From the NCBI GenBank assembly GCA_019422105.1, contig JAHZDZ010000009.1:62001-126000 (forward strand): 64,000 nucleotides of DNA, given 5' to 3'. Under the pieces are notes generated by a model. That model was not told the DNA's origin and did no database searches. It saw nothing but the letters and a program-made list of their open reading frames with translations. Each line of letters begins with the position of its first letter. Positions within the stretch are counted from its first letter, which is position 1. Origin of the DNA: Bacillota bacterium. Its GTDB lineage: Bacteria; Bacillota; Clostridia; Lachnospirales; Anaerotignaceae. This document shows, piece by piece, positions 44,109 to 53,437 of the stretch. Made by a program: the position numbers and the translations under genes.

Positions 44109-44747
44109 ATGAAGTATGTTTTATGCTACGGCGACTCCAATACCTGGGGTGTGAATCCCGACGATCATACGCGTTTTGCATTTAACACGCGCTGGCCGGG
44201 AATTGTTCAGCGAGAGCTTGGAGGAGATTTCCGTATCTATGAAAACGCTTTAAACGGCCGAACCACTGTTTTTGAAGACCCTATAGAGGAAGGACGCTGC
44301 GGGAAAGCGGGATTTTCCACGGTGCTTGAAACATGCGCTCCTTTGGATGCGATTGTGATTATGCTTGGCGGAAATGACATAAAGCTTCGTTTCCATATGC
44401 CGGCGTGGGACATTGGATGGGGTATGGATTTACTGCTTCAATATGTGAAGCGCGCTCACTGCGGCAGGGACGGCGGAGAGCCGAAAATTCTTGTGATGTC
44501 ACCCTCGAAATTTGGAGGGGACTGGTCCAAAACCAGCCATGGCACAGTTTTCGATGATACCTGCCTGGAAAAGGCGGCACAGCTTCCGGATATCTATGCC
44601 CACATTGCAAAGCTCAATGGGGCGGAATTTTTGGACGCTGCCCTGTATACCAGACCGGGCATTGACTGTATCCATATGACGCGGGAATCCCATGAGGCCC
44701 TGGGTATGGCCGTTAGTAAAAAGCTGAAGGAAATGCTTCTTTCATGA
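44109..44747 (+). CDS. SGNH/GDSL-family hydrolase
   Basis: 212 residues. The four SGNH blocks are visible: CYGDSNTWG with the nucleophile S10, glycine/asparagine in NALNGRTT, GGND, and the catalytic D..H in GIDCIHMT. These enzymes are esterases or lipases removing acyl groups from sugars or small esters. No signal peptide, so it is cytoplasmic. In this island it may deacylate the imported compound. The RBS is GGGAGGCGG. Confidence 0.9.
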   Translation: MKYVLCYGDSNTWGVNPDDHTRFAFNTRWPGIVQRELGGDFRIYENALNGRTTVFEDPIEEGRCGKAGFSTVLETCAPLDAIVIMLGGNDIKLRFHMPAWDIGWGMDLLLQYVKRAHCGRDGGEPKILVMSPSKFGGDWSKTSHGTVFDDTCLEKAAQLPDIYAHIAKLNGAEFLDAALYTRPGIDCIHMTRESHEALGMAVSKKLKEMLLS

Positions 44748-44866
44748 GGCCAGAAATTTTTGGCTCAGTTACGTAAATTGCCGGACAGAAGGAAAATGAT
44801 CAGGCTTAACCCACGGACTTATATTTATTATACGGAAAATCAGATTATAGATGAAGAGGGATGCAA

Positions 44867-45955
44867 ATGGATTATAGACAGCTGCTGAAGGAATTTATGA
44901 CGACTCCTTCTGTTTCCGGTTATGAAAAGGCTATGGCCTACCGGCTGAAAGAGGAATTTTTAAAATCAACGCCGGATGTTACTATTGATCTGGCGGGAAA
45001 TGTGATTGCCAAGTTTGAGGGTACCGATCCAAAAGCGCCGGTTATCATGGCGTATGCCCATCTGGATCAGCTGGGCTTTATTGTGCGTAAAATTGAGCCG
45101 GACGGCTTTATTCAGGTGGATCGCCTGGGCGGTATCCCGGAGAAGGTTCTTCCCGGCCTTGCAGTTCAGATAATGAACACGGACGGTAAAATGGTGGACG
45201 GCGTATTTGGCAACAAAGCGCATCATGCCGCCGCGCCCGAGGAAAAATATAAGGTGGATTATGTGACGGCCCTTTTTATTGACGTCGGTGCGTCAAATGC
45301 AGATGAGGTCAGAGCAGCGGGAATTGATGTTGGCTGCCCGGTTATCTACCGGCCCTTTGCCAGTGATTTGATGGGAAACCGCGTCAGCGGAACGGCTGTG
45401 GACGACAGGGGAGGACTGGTTGCTCTTACGGTAGCTGCCAATAAGCTTAGCCAAACCAAAATACCCGCTACCGTATATCTGGTGGGAACGGTATGGGAGG
45501 AATTCAATCTGCGCGGGGCAATGCTTGCGGGACGCACCTGCAAACCGGATATTTCGTTGAGTCTCGATGTGGTGCTTGCGGGAGATACGCCTGATTTGAA
45601 GAATAAATATGAGGATGTACTGGGAAAGGGCCCTGCTCTGATAATGTACAGCTTCCACGGCCGTGGTACCTTAAACGGTACTTTGCCCCATAAGGGCCTG
45701 GCGGATATGGCGGTTCGCGCGGCAAAGGAGGATGGAATTCCGCTTCAGAGATTTGCGTCTCTTGGAATATTGACGGATTCCGCTTACTTGCAGCTTGAGG
45801 GTATGGGTGTTGCAGCTTTGGAGCTTGGTTTCCCTGCCCGCTATACCCACACGCCTATTGAGGTGTGCGACTACACAGATGTTGTGAAGCTTGGAGAGCT
45901 GTTATTTGCCATGGTAAAAAGAATTGACGCAAGCTTTGACCTGCACCGCTATTAA
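44867..45955 (+). CDS. M42 family metallopeptidase (SgcX/FrvX-like)
   Basis: 362 residues from the ATG at 44867, six bases after GAAGAGGG. Metal and catalytic residues of M42 are found: AHLDQLGF (H65, D67), AVDDRGG, WEEFNLRGA with the paired glutamates, the aspartate in SLDVVLAGDTP, and the histidine of RYTHTPIE. M42 enzymes form large dodecameric aminopeptidases, but members in sugar operons (E. coli SgcX, FrvX) have no known peptide role. Here it adjoins a kinase and SgcQ-like gene, the same company as SgcX keeps. Confidence 0.88.
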   Translation: MDYRQLLKEFMTTPSVSGYEKAMAYRLKEEFLKSTPDVTIDLAGNVIAKFEGTDPKAPVIMAYAHLDQLGFIVRKIEPDGFIQVDRLGGIPEKVLPGLAVQIMNTDGKMVDGVFGNKAHHAAAPEEKYKVDYVTALFIDVGASNADEVRAAGIDVGCPVIYRPFASDLMGNRVSGTAVDDRGGLVALTVAANKLSQTKIPATVYLVGTVWEEFNLRGAMLAGRTCKPDISLSLDVVLAGDTPDLKNKYEDVLGKGPALIMYSFHGRGTLNGTLPHKGLADMAVRAAKEDGIPLQRFASLGILTDSAYLQLEGMGVAALELGFPARYTHTPIEVCDYTDVVKLGELLFAMVKRIDASFDLHRY

Positions 45956-46015
45956 GGAACATGCCGCCTGCATGTAAGCGGGCAGGCGCTAAAAAAGGCA
46001 AAGGAGATGAGACGC

Positions 46016-47530
46016 TTGGGAAAAAGCTATTATCTTGGCGTGGATATAGGCACCTATGAAAGCAAGGGAATGCTCATAGATGAGGATGGTACATGTATCA
46101 AAACCGCCTCGGCGGCACATATTATGGAATCCCCACAGCCCGGTTTTGCCGAGCATGATGCAGTAGACACCTGGTGGGGGGATTTATGTAAGATTACAAA
46201 GGAAATAATTGTCTCCTCCGGCGTCCGCCCGGAGGAAATCAAGGGGGTAGGCGTCAGCGCTATTGGCCCTTGTCTGCTTCCTGTTGACGAGAACTGTAAT
46301 CCTCTCCGAAAAGCTATTCTCTATGGAGTGGATGTGCGGGCCAGCGAGGAAATTGAATACCTCAATCAGAAGCTGGGGGAGGAATATGTACTCCAAAAAT
46401 ATGGAAACCCCATCACTTCCCAGTCCATAGGCCCTAAAATACTCTGGGTAAAAAAGCATGAACCCCAGGTGTATGAGAAAGCAGCAAAATTTATCACCTC
46501 GTCGACCTATCTTGTGGCAAAGCTTACGGGGAAGTATTACATAGATAATTACACAGCGGCGTATTTTACGCCTATGTATGATTTAAAAAACTGTGACTGG
46601 GACTATGAAAATATTTCGGAATTCTGTCGTCCGGATCAGCTGGCCAAATGCGCCTGGACGGATGAAATCGCCGGAGGCGTGACTGAAAAAGCGGCGGAGG
46701 AAACAGGTCTTTATCCCGGCACGCCGGTTACGGTGGGGACGGCTGATGCTTCCGCAGACGCTGTAGGTATCGGCGTGACAAATCCGGGTGATATGCTTTT
46801 AATGTTTGGTTCCTCTGTGTTTATCATTCATGTTGTACCCAAGCTGACAGTAGACCCGCGTTTTTGGGCAGGACCCTATTTGTTTAAGGATACCTATATG
46901 GTGGCCAGCGGTATGTCTACAACAGGTACTCTGACCAGATGGTTCCGTGATAATTTTGCTAAGGATTTGATGGAGCGGGAAAAGGAAGGCGGCAAAAATG
47001 CCTATGAGGCTCTGATGGAGGAAATGAAGGACATTCCGCCGGGAAGCGACGGTGTTGTTGTACTGCCGTATTTCAGCGGCGAGCGTACACCTATCAACGA
47101 CCCCAAAGCGCAGGGCATGATTTTCGGCTGCAACCTGCACCATACCAGAGGACATATCTACCAGGCATGCCTGGAGGGAACGGCTTATGGTATTGGACAG
47201 CATTTTGACGGATACCGAGAAATGGGTATGGAGACAAAGCGTGTTGTGGCAGTGGGCGGCGGCACCAAAAATCCAAAGTGGATGCAGATAGTTTCCGACG
47301 TCAGCGGAAGGAAGCTTCATTTGGGTGAAGTTTTCGGCGCGGCTTACGGCGATGCGCTTCTGGCGGCTTTAGGCACCGGCCGGTTCAAAAATATGGAGGA
47401 GGTAAAGAAACTCATCCATTTCAGAGGAGAGGTTGTTCCAGATACGGAAAATACTGAAAAGTACCGTAAATATCAGGACATCTATACAAAGCTGTACCAG
47501 GTAAACAAAGAATTAATGCATGAATTATAA
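46016..47530 (+). CDS. FGGY-family carbohydrate kinase
   Basis: 504 residues from the TTG at 46016, nine bases after AAGGAG; the ATG at 46007 leaves no room for the RBS. The N-terminal ASKHA motif is YYLGVDIGTYESKGMLID. The second domain has GTADASADAVG, PYFSGERTPI, and the adenosine motif VVAVGGGTKNPKWMQI. FGGY kinases phosphorylate xylulose, ribulose, fuculose, glycerol and related polyols; which one cannot be told. It should produce the phosphate signal for the DeoR regulator. Confidence 0.92.
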   Translation: MGKSYYLGVDIGTYESKGMLIDEDGTCIKTASAAHIMESPQPGFAEHDAVDTWWGDLCKITKEIIVSSGVRPEEIKGVGVSAIGPCLLPVDENCNPLRKAILYGVDVRASEEIEYLNQKLGEEYVLQKYGNPITSQSIGPKILWVKKHEPQVYEKAAKFITSSTYLVAKLTGKYYIDNYTAAYFTPMYDLKNCDWDYENISEFCRPDQLAKCAWTDEIAGGVTEKAAEETGLYPGTPVTVGTADASADAVGIGVTNPGDMLLMFGSSVFIIHVVPKLTVDPRFWAGPYLFKDTYMVASGMSTTGTLTRWFRDNFAKDLMEREKEGGKNAYEALMEEMKDIPPGSDGVVVLPYFSGERTPINDPKAQGMIFGCNLHHTRGHIYQACLEGTAYGIGQHFDGYREMGMETKRVVAVGGGTKNPKWMQIVSDVSGRKLHLGEVFGAAYGDALLAALGTGRFKNMEEVKKLIHFRGEVVPDTENTEKYRKYQDIYTKLYQVNKELMHEL

Positions 47531-47554
47531 TACAATTTTTAGGAGGACAATAGT

Positions 47555-48376
47555 ATGATAGATTGGATCAAGGAAACCTTCGGCACCTATAAACCGATTA
47601 TTGCAATGTGCCATTTGCAGGCAATGCCGGGTGACCCCTACTATGACGCGGAGGGCGGCATGCAGAAGGTAGTGGATATGGCACGCAAGGACTTGATGGC
47701 TCTTCAAAACGGAGGCGTGGACGCGGTCATGTTCTCAAATGAGTTCAGCCTTCCCTATCTGACAAAGGTGAAAACAGAAACGACAGCGGCTATGGCCAGG
47801 GTAATCGGTGAATTAAAGAGCGATATTACTGTGCCTTATGGTGTAAATGTACTTTGGGATCCTATGGCATCCATTGATTTGGCCGCAGCAACCGACGCTA
47901 AATTCATCCGCGAAATTATTACGGGCGTATATGCCAGTGATTTTGGCCTCTGGAATACAAATGTCGGAGAGACAATCCGCCATAAAATGGCTGTTGGCTG
48001 CAAGGATTTAAAGCTTCTGTTCAATATTGTGCCGGAAGCCGCAAGGTATTTGGCGGACAGGGATATTTGTGATATTGCCAAATCCACAGTGTTCAACAAC
48101 AGGCCCGACGTACTGTGTGTTTCCGGTCTGACGGCAGGTGCCGAGGCGGATACGCAGATACTCAGCAAGGTGAAGAAAACAGTGCCGGATACGGCTGTAT
48201 TTTGCAACACCGGCTGCCGTCTTGAAAACATTGAGCGTCAGCTCTCTGTGGCGGACGGCGCTGTTGTTGGTACCACCTTCAAGGTGGACGGCAAATTTGA
48301 AAATGCCGCTGACGAAGGCAGGGTAAAGGAATTCATGGATAAGGTAAGGGCATTCAGAAGCGAATTAGGGCTTTGA
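47555..48376 (+). CDS. BtpA/SgcQ family TIM-barrel protein
   Basis: 273 residues. The start pattern KPIIAMCHLQAMPGDPYYD and later NVLWDPMASIDLA, FNIVPEAARYL and TGCRLENI are characteristic of the BtpA/SgcQ family. BtpA was first linked to photosystem I assembly in cyanobacteria, while SgcQ sits in a sugar-type operon of E. coli; a biochemical role is not settled to my knowledge. A phosphate-binding end of the barrel (VVGTTFK) suggests a phosphorylated substrate, perhaps the product of the preceding kinase. The RBS is TTAGGAGGA. It ends the island. Confidence 0.87.
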   Translation: MIDWIKETFGTYKPIIAMCHLQAMPGDPYYDAEGGMQKVVDMARKDLMALQNGGVDAVMFSNEFSLPYLTKVKTETTAAMARVIGELKSDITVPYGVNVLWDPMASIDLAAATDAKFIREIITGVYASDFGLWNTNVGETIRHKMAVGCKDLKLLFNIVPEAARYLADRDICDIAKSTVFNNRPDVLCVSGLTAGAEADTQILSKVKKTVPDTAVFCNTGCRLENIERQLSVADGAVVGTTFKVDGKFENAADEGRVKEFMDKVRAFRSELGL

Positions 48377-48396
48377 GAAATAAATTGATTTGGAGG

Positions 48397-48427
48397 GCGG
48401 CACTCTGAAAACAGGGTGCCGCTTTTG
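48397..48427 (+). terminator. Terminator of the ABC/sgc-like island
   Basis: GCGGCAC-T-CTG pairs with CAG-G-GTGCCGC around AAAA, then TTTT. It begins 21 bases after the SgcQ-like stop. Confidence 0.9.
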
Positions 48428-48643
48428 TTATGTCTGAGGGACGAATGGCAGAACGAGCCGGTTTTAGATTGATTACCGCAGTCAGGCAGGAACGGGCCGA
48501 TTGAAATAAAAGGCCGCAGATTTCATAATTATTAAGTTTACTTTACTATTTTCCTAATATGTTGCAGTCTGAATCGCCAATGCCGTATAATTATAATATA
48601 AGGTAATGTTTTCTTGGTTTACCGGGGAAGGCGGGGGATAGTT

Positions 48644-51600
48644 ATGAAGAAATATAAAATCAGATTTTTAGCTGCGGTATTGTCAGGAGCTCTTATTTTG
48701 GGTGCGGCACCCTCAGCGGCCTTTGGTGCGACCGATACCAAAGGGCATTGGGCTGAAGCTGTCATTAAAAAGTGGACAAATGCAGGATATATATCGGGAT
48801 ATCCGGATGGCTCTTTTCGTCCAAACGCTTCCATTACCAGAGCGGAGTTTACAGTGCTGGCGAATAAGGCTTTTTCCTATCGGGGTTCCGCAGGTATTTC
48901 CTTTCAGGATGTGCCGCTAAATTACTGGGGCAGAGGCAGTATTGCAACGGCAGTTGCTGCGGGCTATGTTCGGGGAGACGGAAACGGAAAATTCCGCCCG
49001 AACGATACGGTGCAAAGGCAGGAGGCAGCGGTAATGCTTGCCCAGATAAAAAATCTGGCGCAAAACAGTGCCTATGGCACCCGTTACAATGATTCCTGGC
49101 AGATACCCTCATGGTCAAAGGGGTATATCGGAGCGGTTTCTGTGAATGGCATTATGAGCGGTTTTCCCGACGGCAGTTTTCAGCCGGAAAAGCCAATCAC
49201 CAGAGCGGAAGCGGTAGCAGCGCTAGATAGGGCTCTAATCTTGGGAAGCGGGTCAGAAGATACAAAGAAAGAGGGAGAAACTGAGGATTATACCTTAAAG
49301 GATACCTCCCTTCGGAATAAAACAATCACGGGGGATCTCATTATACCGTCATCCATGGGCAGTAAATCCATATCGCTGTACCGAGTGACAGTGGAGGGAA
49401 GGCTGCTTTTGGAAGGCGGCTCTACAGTTATTGCTGAGGGCTGTGACATAGAAAAACTTGTCATGGATAAATACAATGTTACCTTCAAGTCTGAGGATAA
49501 GACAAAGGTAAAGGAAGTTGAGTTTCTGGAAAACGGTAAAATTACAGGCTCAGGCTATGACTTGGTGGGGATAGAGGACAGCAGTGTTAATACTGTAAGC
49601 ATAGATGCGGTTGTGGACAGTGTTTATTTAAACTGTGACAGTGACGTGAGGCTTATGTCAGATGCCGACATTACTGAGTTTGAAGCGACTTCCAAGGCCA
49701 AAAACCGTACTGTGAATATTGCCAGAGGCGCTGAGGTTTCAAAACTTATACTGCGTGAAAAAATGAAAATTACCGGATCCGGAGACATCAAAACCCTTAC
49801 GGTTTATGAGGACGGCGTTACCTCGTCAATACGTCCCGATACGCTGAAAACCATGGATGGGGCAAAAAGGCCGTCCTATTCCGACAGCTCCTCCTCCAGC
49901 GACAGCGATTCTTCCTCTTCCTCCAGCTATGACAATCTGACGATCTCGGATAAGGACAACAAAAGTTTTGACGGAAACGGAAGGCGCTATAATAATGTGA
50001 GAATCAAAGTTTCCGGCGCTCATGTGGAGGACATGACAGTATACGGAAATCTGACCATTGGCAGTGAGGTTGGAAACGGCACAGTAACCCTTGAGAATAT
50101 TGAGGTCAGGGGCGATGTATATGTGTACGGCGGCGGAGAAAACTCTGTAGTATTTGATAATTGTGATTTAAAGGGCGATATTATATCGGATGCCTCCAAT
50201 AAGGATGTTTCAAGCAGATACAAAGACGACCCTGTGGCGCTGAAATTTTACAGCGATACGTCCCTCAAGGGCAGTGTCATAGTGAGGGGAAATACCATTA
50301 TAGAGCCATACAGCTCCGGAAATAGCATAACACTGAAAAAGGTTGTGGTGGACAGAGCTTTAAATGGCAGCCTGGAGGTTCGTACCAATGTGGAGTCTCT
50401 TGTCCTTCAAAAATACGCAGATGTAGAGATGGGAAACAATGCCAGAATTTCTGATTACAGAGTGGAAAGCGGCGCTGACGGCAGTACCCTTTCTATGAGT
50501 AACGGCTGTATTGTCACAAGTCTTGTCTCCTATGGCACGTTAAAGGTGGAGGGAAGCGGCTATATTCAGAAAATAGCCAAATATAAGGAAGTAACGGTAA
50601 GCGGCGTCACAGTGGGAGAAACGGAAAGCCATATTCCGGTTCCCGTTAGCGGCATCGGTATAACCGGCAAAGACAGTGTTAAAAAAGGAGAAAGTATAGC
50701 TTTGTCAGCTGTGGTTTCGCCGTCAGACGCCTCAAACAAGGCGGTTACATGGCAAAGCAGCAACGAGGCTGTCGCGTCTGTAGATCAAAACGGTAAGGTG
50801 ACGGGTAAAGGCGGGGGCACTGTGACAATTACAGCAGTATCCTCTGAGAATAAGGATAAGAAAGCAACACACAGCGTCACTGTACTGGATACCGATAAGC
50901 TGAAAGCCGCAGTTGAAGCTGCACGGAAAAAAATGGATGTTATTGTAATAGGCGAACCGTCTACGATACAAATAGGAATGGACTGTTGGCTTCCGGCAGA
51001 CGCCGCCATTTTTGCAGACGCCATCAAAGCGGCGGATGACATTGAGAAAGCGCCTGAGAGTCAGGAGAAGATAGATGCGGCATTTGCAGCCTTTGAGGAA
51101 GCGGCCCGCATCTTCCAGGAAGCTAAAACGACAGGTACCAGAGTAGCTGTAACGGGCATAGCTGTTACGCCGGAAAGCAAGGAGTTATTTGTTTTGGATG
51201 AGGCAACTCTGAGCGTGGAGGTATCTCCGGCCGACGCTACAAACAAGGATGTTATCTGGAATAGCAGTGAACCGACGGTTGTGACTGTGACCTCTGACGG
51301 TAAAATACGGGGTCTGACGGAGGGTACGGCTGTGATAAGCGCTGAGACGGCAGATGGTGGTATGACGGCATTCTGTAATGTGACAGTAAAGGTCAAGCCC
51401 CTTGACAAAAGCGGACTGGAGGCTGCCATTGAGCAGGCGAATGGGGCTTTAACAGGCAAGCAGTTTATTGCCGATGTTTCCGGCGTCGCGACGGTGGAAA
51501 GCGGAAAGGACTGCTGGCTTCAGGCGGATGCCGATACTCTAAGATCCGCAATTACTGCGGCGGTGGAAACTTCCAACACTGCTAAAATACAGGCGGAATT

Positions 51601-51934
51601 AGATACAGCAGCGCAGACGCTTAAAACAGCGGTGGATTTGTTTAACAGTCAGAAAAAGACCGGTACCAAGATTGTCAGGGTGACAGGCGTGGCAATTTCC
51701 GGTGCCGGCAAGGTAGTGGTAGGCGGTACAATAACGCTGACAGCTTCCATTACGCCCCAAAATGCGACAAATCAATCCGTTGTGTGGGTGAATAGCGACA
51801 ATAGCGGCATATTTGCTGCTGTTACGCCAAACGGATCTTCATGTACGGTAGTGGGTAAAAAGGCAGGAACTTTTACTGTCACGGCTGAAGCGGATGGAGT
51901 TATTTCCGCTCCCTTCACTATCACAGTGCAATAG
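48644..51934 (+). CDS. SLH-domain surface protein with Big2 and FIVAR-like domains
   Basis: 1096 residues from the ATG at 48644. A signal peptide (about 1-29) ends AAFGA. Three SLH domains follow at about 32-75, 85-135 and 145-195. Strand-rich repeats at about 215-400 and 435-650 contain NKTITGDLII, LEGGSTVI, LVMDKYNVT, and VTLENIEVRGDVYVYGGG; they match the block in the protein at 10136. A Ser/Asp-rich spacer separates the two blocks near 410-430. The C-terminal part alternates three Big2 domains with two FIVAR-like helical modules, each with the phrase G.DCWL.AD. This looks like a long wall-anchored adhesin or matrix protein. Confidence 0.9.
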   Translation: MKKYKIRFLAAVLSGALILGAAPSAAFGATDTKGHWAEAVIKKWTNAGYISGYPDGSFRPNASITRAEFTVLANKAFSYRGSAGISFQDVPLNYWGRGSIATAVAAGYVRGDGNGKFRPNDTVQRQEAAVMLAQIKNLAQNSAYGTRYNDSWQIPSWSKGYIGAVSVNGIMSGFPDGSFQPEKPITRAEAVAALDRALILGSGSEDTKKEGETEDYTLKDTSLRNKTITGDLIIPSSMGSKSISLYRVTVEGRLLLEGGSTVIAEGCDIEKLVMDKYNVTFKSEDKTKVKEVEFLENGKITGSGYDLVGIEDSSVNTVSIDAVVDSVYLNCDSDVRLMSDADITEFEATSKAKNRTVNIARGAEVSKLILREKMKITGSGDIKTLTVYEDGVTSSIRPDTLKTMDGAKRPSYSDSSSSSDSDSSSSSSYDNLTISDKDNKSFDGNGRRYNNVRIKVSGAHVEDMTVYGNLTIGSEVGNGTVTLENIEVRGDVYVYGGGENSVVFDNCDLKGDIISDASNKDVSSRYKDDPVALKFYSDTSLKGSVIVRGNTIIEPYSSGNSITLKKVVVDRALNGSLEVRTNVESLVLQKYADVEMGNNARISDYRVESGADGSTLSMSNGCIVTSLVSYGTLKVEGSGYIQKIAKYKEVTVSGVTVGETESHIPVPVSGIGITGKDSVKKGESIALSAVVSPSDASNKAVTWQSSNEAVASVDQNGKVTGKGGGTVTITAVSSENKDKKATHSVTVLDTDKLKAAVEAARKKMDVIVIGEPSTIQIGMDCWLPADAAIFADAIKAADDIEKAPESQEKIDAAFAAFEEAARIFQEAKTTGTRVAVTGIAVTPESKELFVLDEATLSVEVSPADATNKDVIWNSSEPTVVTVTSDGKIRGLTEGTAVISAETADGGMTAFCNVTVKVKPLDKSGLEAAIEQANGALTGKQFIADVSGVATVESGKDCWLQADADTLRSAITAAVETSNTAKIQAELDTAAQTLKTAVDLFNSQKKTGTKIVRVTGVAISGAGKVVVGGTITLTASITPQNATNQSVVWVNSDNSGIFAAVTPNGSSCTVVGKKAGTFTVTAEADGVISAPFTITVQ

Positions 51935-52405
51935 CCATGCTATTTCATAAGCAAAGGATTGTTAAAACAGACGAAAGAGAATTGGGGCCGCAGGCAGTAT
52001 GCCTTGCGGCCCTGTTTGTACGCAAATTGCTTTTAGAAGGCAGTTAGCCGATAAAGTGCTTTTTAGAATAATTTTTCAGGTTACCTTGTCAGCGTGGATA
52101 AATATAGACAATCAGAATTGAAACAGAAAAGGATTTATGAGAAATAAAGCAGTATGAAAGGCATTGCTTTCCTATGGGAAGAAATGCCTTTTATTTATAA
52201 TAAGGCTGATTATCCGAAAGGAACAGAAAACGGTAAGGGTATCCTTCCGGTTACTATCCCACTTTAAAGTGCGTACTTTTTATTTTACGCAGAAGGCTTT
52301 ATCATAGGACTGTAAGTAAAAATAAAGGTATTTTCAGGAAGCAATAGAAAAAGCCGATCCTACGGAGAAGGCGAAAGGATAGTATGACTTGAAAGGATGG
52401 TAGGT
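51935..52405. other. Gene-less stretch with terminator-like hairpins
   Basis: 470 bases. GGCCGCA..TTGCGGCC (about 51985-52011), then T-poor sequence, and AAGGCATT..AATGCCTT followed by TTATTT (about 52158-52198), which can end transcripts of the SLH gene. Nothing else was recognised. Confidence 0.5.
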
Positions 52406-52807
52406 ATGAAGGAAGTAGTAGATTTTTTACAGGCGAATCCTGTGCAGTATCTTGCGACAGTTGGCAGGGACGGAAAAGCGAAATGCAGACCCTTTATGTT
52501 TTGCTTTGAAAAGGATGGAAGGCTTTGGTTCTGCACGAACAACACAAAAGAGGTTTATAAGGATATACTGGCAAATCCCTATGTTCAAATTTCTGTTTCA
52601 AGCCCGGAGTTTGTCTGGATCCGGCTCAGCGGCAAGGCTGTTTTTGAGGACAACAGGGAGGTAAAGGAGGGCTGTATGGCAAATCCAATTGTGAAAGGAC
52701 AGTACAGCAGTGCAGATAACCCAATTTTTGAAGTATTTTATCTGGAAAACGCGGAGGCTGTAATTGCGGATTTTTCCGGTAATCCGCCAAAAACATACAA
52801 ACAATGA
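52406..52807 (+). CDS. Pyridoxamine 5'-phosphate oxidase-family protein
   Basis: 133 residues of the FMN split-barrel superfamily from the ATG at 52406, nine bases after AAAGG. Landmarks are VQYLATVGRDGKAKCRPFMF, RLWFCTNNTKEVYKDI, PYVQISVSSPEFVWIRLSGKAVF. This is the small general-stress or flavin-reductase-like branch; the substrate is unknown. It is monocistronic, with a terminator 13 bases after the stop. It is related to, but shorter than, the protein at 53438, which carries added ferredoxin motifs. Confidence 0.88.
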   Translation: MKEVVDFLQANPVQYLATVGRDGKAKCRPFMFCFEKDGRLWFCTNNTKEVYKDILANPYVQISVSSPEFVWIRLSGKAVFEDNREVKEGCMANPIVKGQYSSADNPIFEVFYLENAEAVIADFSGNPPKTYKQ

Positions 52808-52819
52808 TTCTTTTACCGC

Positions 52820-52858
52820 AAAAACAGCCTGAGGATTTTCCAAAGGCTGTTTTTGTTG
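52820..52858 (+). terminator. Terminator after the split-barrel gene
   Basis: AAAAACAGCC pairs with GGCTGTTTTT over a 15-base loop, T-rich tail. Confidence 0.8.
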
Positions 52859-53001
52859 TATAACTGTGTTTGCCTGATAGGGTTCTGTGGGCTTTAAAGG
52901 AACAGGCGTGATAAGTATAATTCTTTCAGACGGTGCAGAGGTAAAGAGCCGGAAGTGGGAGAGAGCACTGTGCCGGCAAAATAAATTGCCGGAAAAGATT
53001 G

Positions 53002-53331
53002 TTATGAATTCTCTTTTATTTTCCGTTTATACTCTGTACCCCATATTACCATTGAGTCAAGTATAGGCTTCAGACTGCACCCTGTTTCCGTAAGCGTGTA
53101 TTCCACTCTGGGAGGAACTTCGGGATAAACCGTTCTTGTCAGAAGGCCTGATTCTTCCATAGAGCGGAGATTTGAGGTGAGTACCTTTTGTGTGATACCC
53201 GAGACGGAGCGTTTCAGCTCATTAAAACGCTTTGTACCATCTAAAAGGTCACGTATAATTAACACTTTCCATTTATCACCGATGAGCTGCAATGTCATTT
53301 CTACAGGACATGCCGGAATTTCTTTTGCCAT
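53002..53331 (-). CDS. HxlR-family transcriptional regulator
   Basis: 109 residues from the ATG at 53331 (AAGGGTGG upstream). The HxlR winged helix is clear: CPVEMTLQLIGDKWKVLIIRDLL, RFNELKRSVSGITQKVLT, and VEYTLTETG. The N-terminal cysteine of C-P is conserved in this family and senses aldehydes, quinones or disulfide stress in several members. It diverges from the flavin-ferredoxin/SirTM operon with about 100 bases between starts, so it is probably the regulator of that operon, linking it to redox or electrophile stress. Confidence 0.9.
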   Translation of the reverse strand: MAKEIPACPVEMTLQLIGDKWKVLIIRDLLDGTKRFNELKRSVSGITQKVLTSNLRSMEESGLLTRTVYPEVPPRVEYTLTETGCSLKPILDSMVIWGTEYKRKIKENS

Positions 53332-53437
53332 AGGAAGCACCACCCTTACAATAGGTATCCTTTTCGCTGTAATATCTATTATTATACTGTCTTGCCGGCA
53401 GAATGCAATACAAAAATTTCAGGAGGGGGTAAGTCGC

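Noticed and set aside
53177..53437. N-terminal extension of the flavin-ferredoxin ORF
   Set aside because: It is antisense to the HxlR gene and the strong AGGAGGGGG lies directly before the ATG at 53438.
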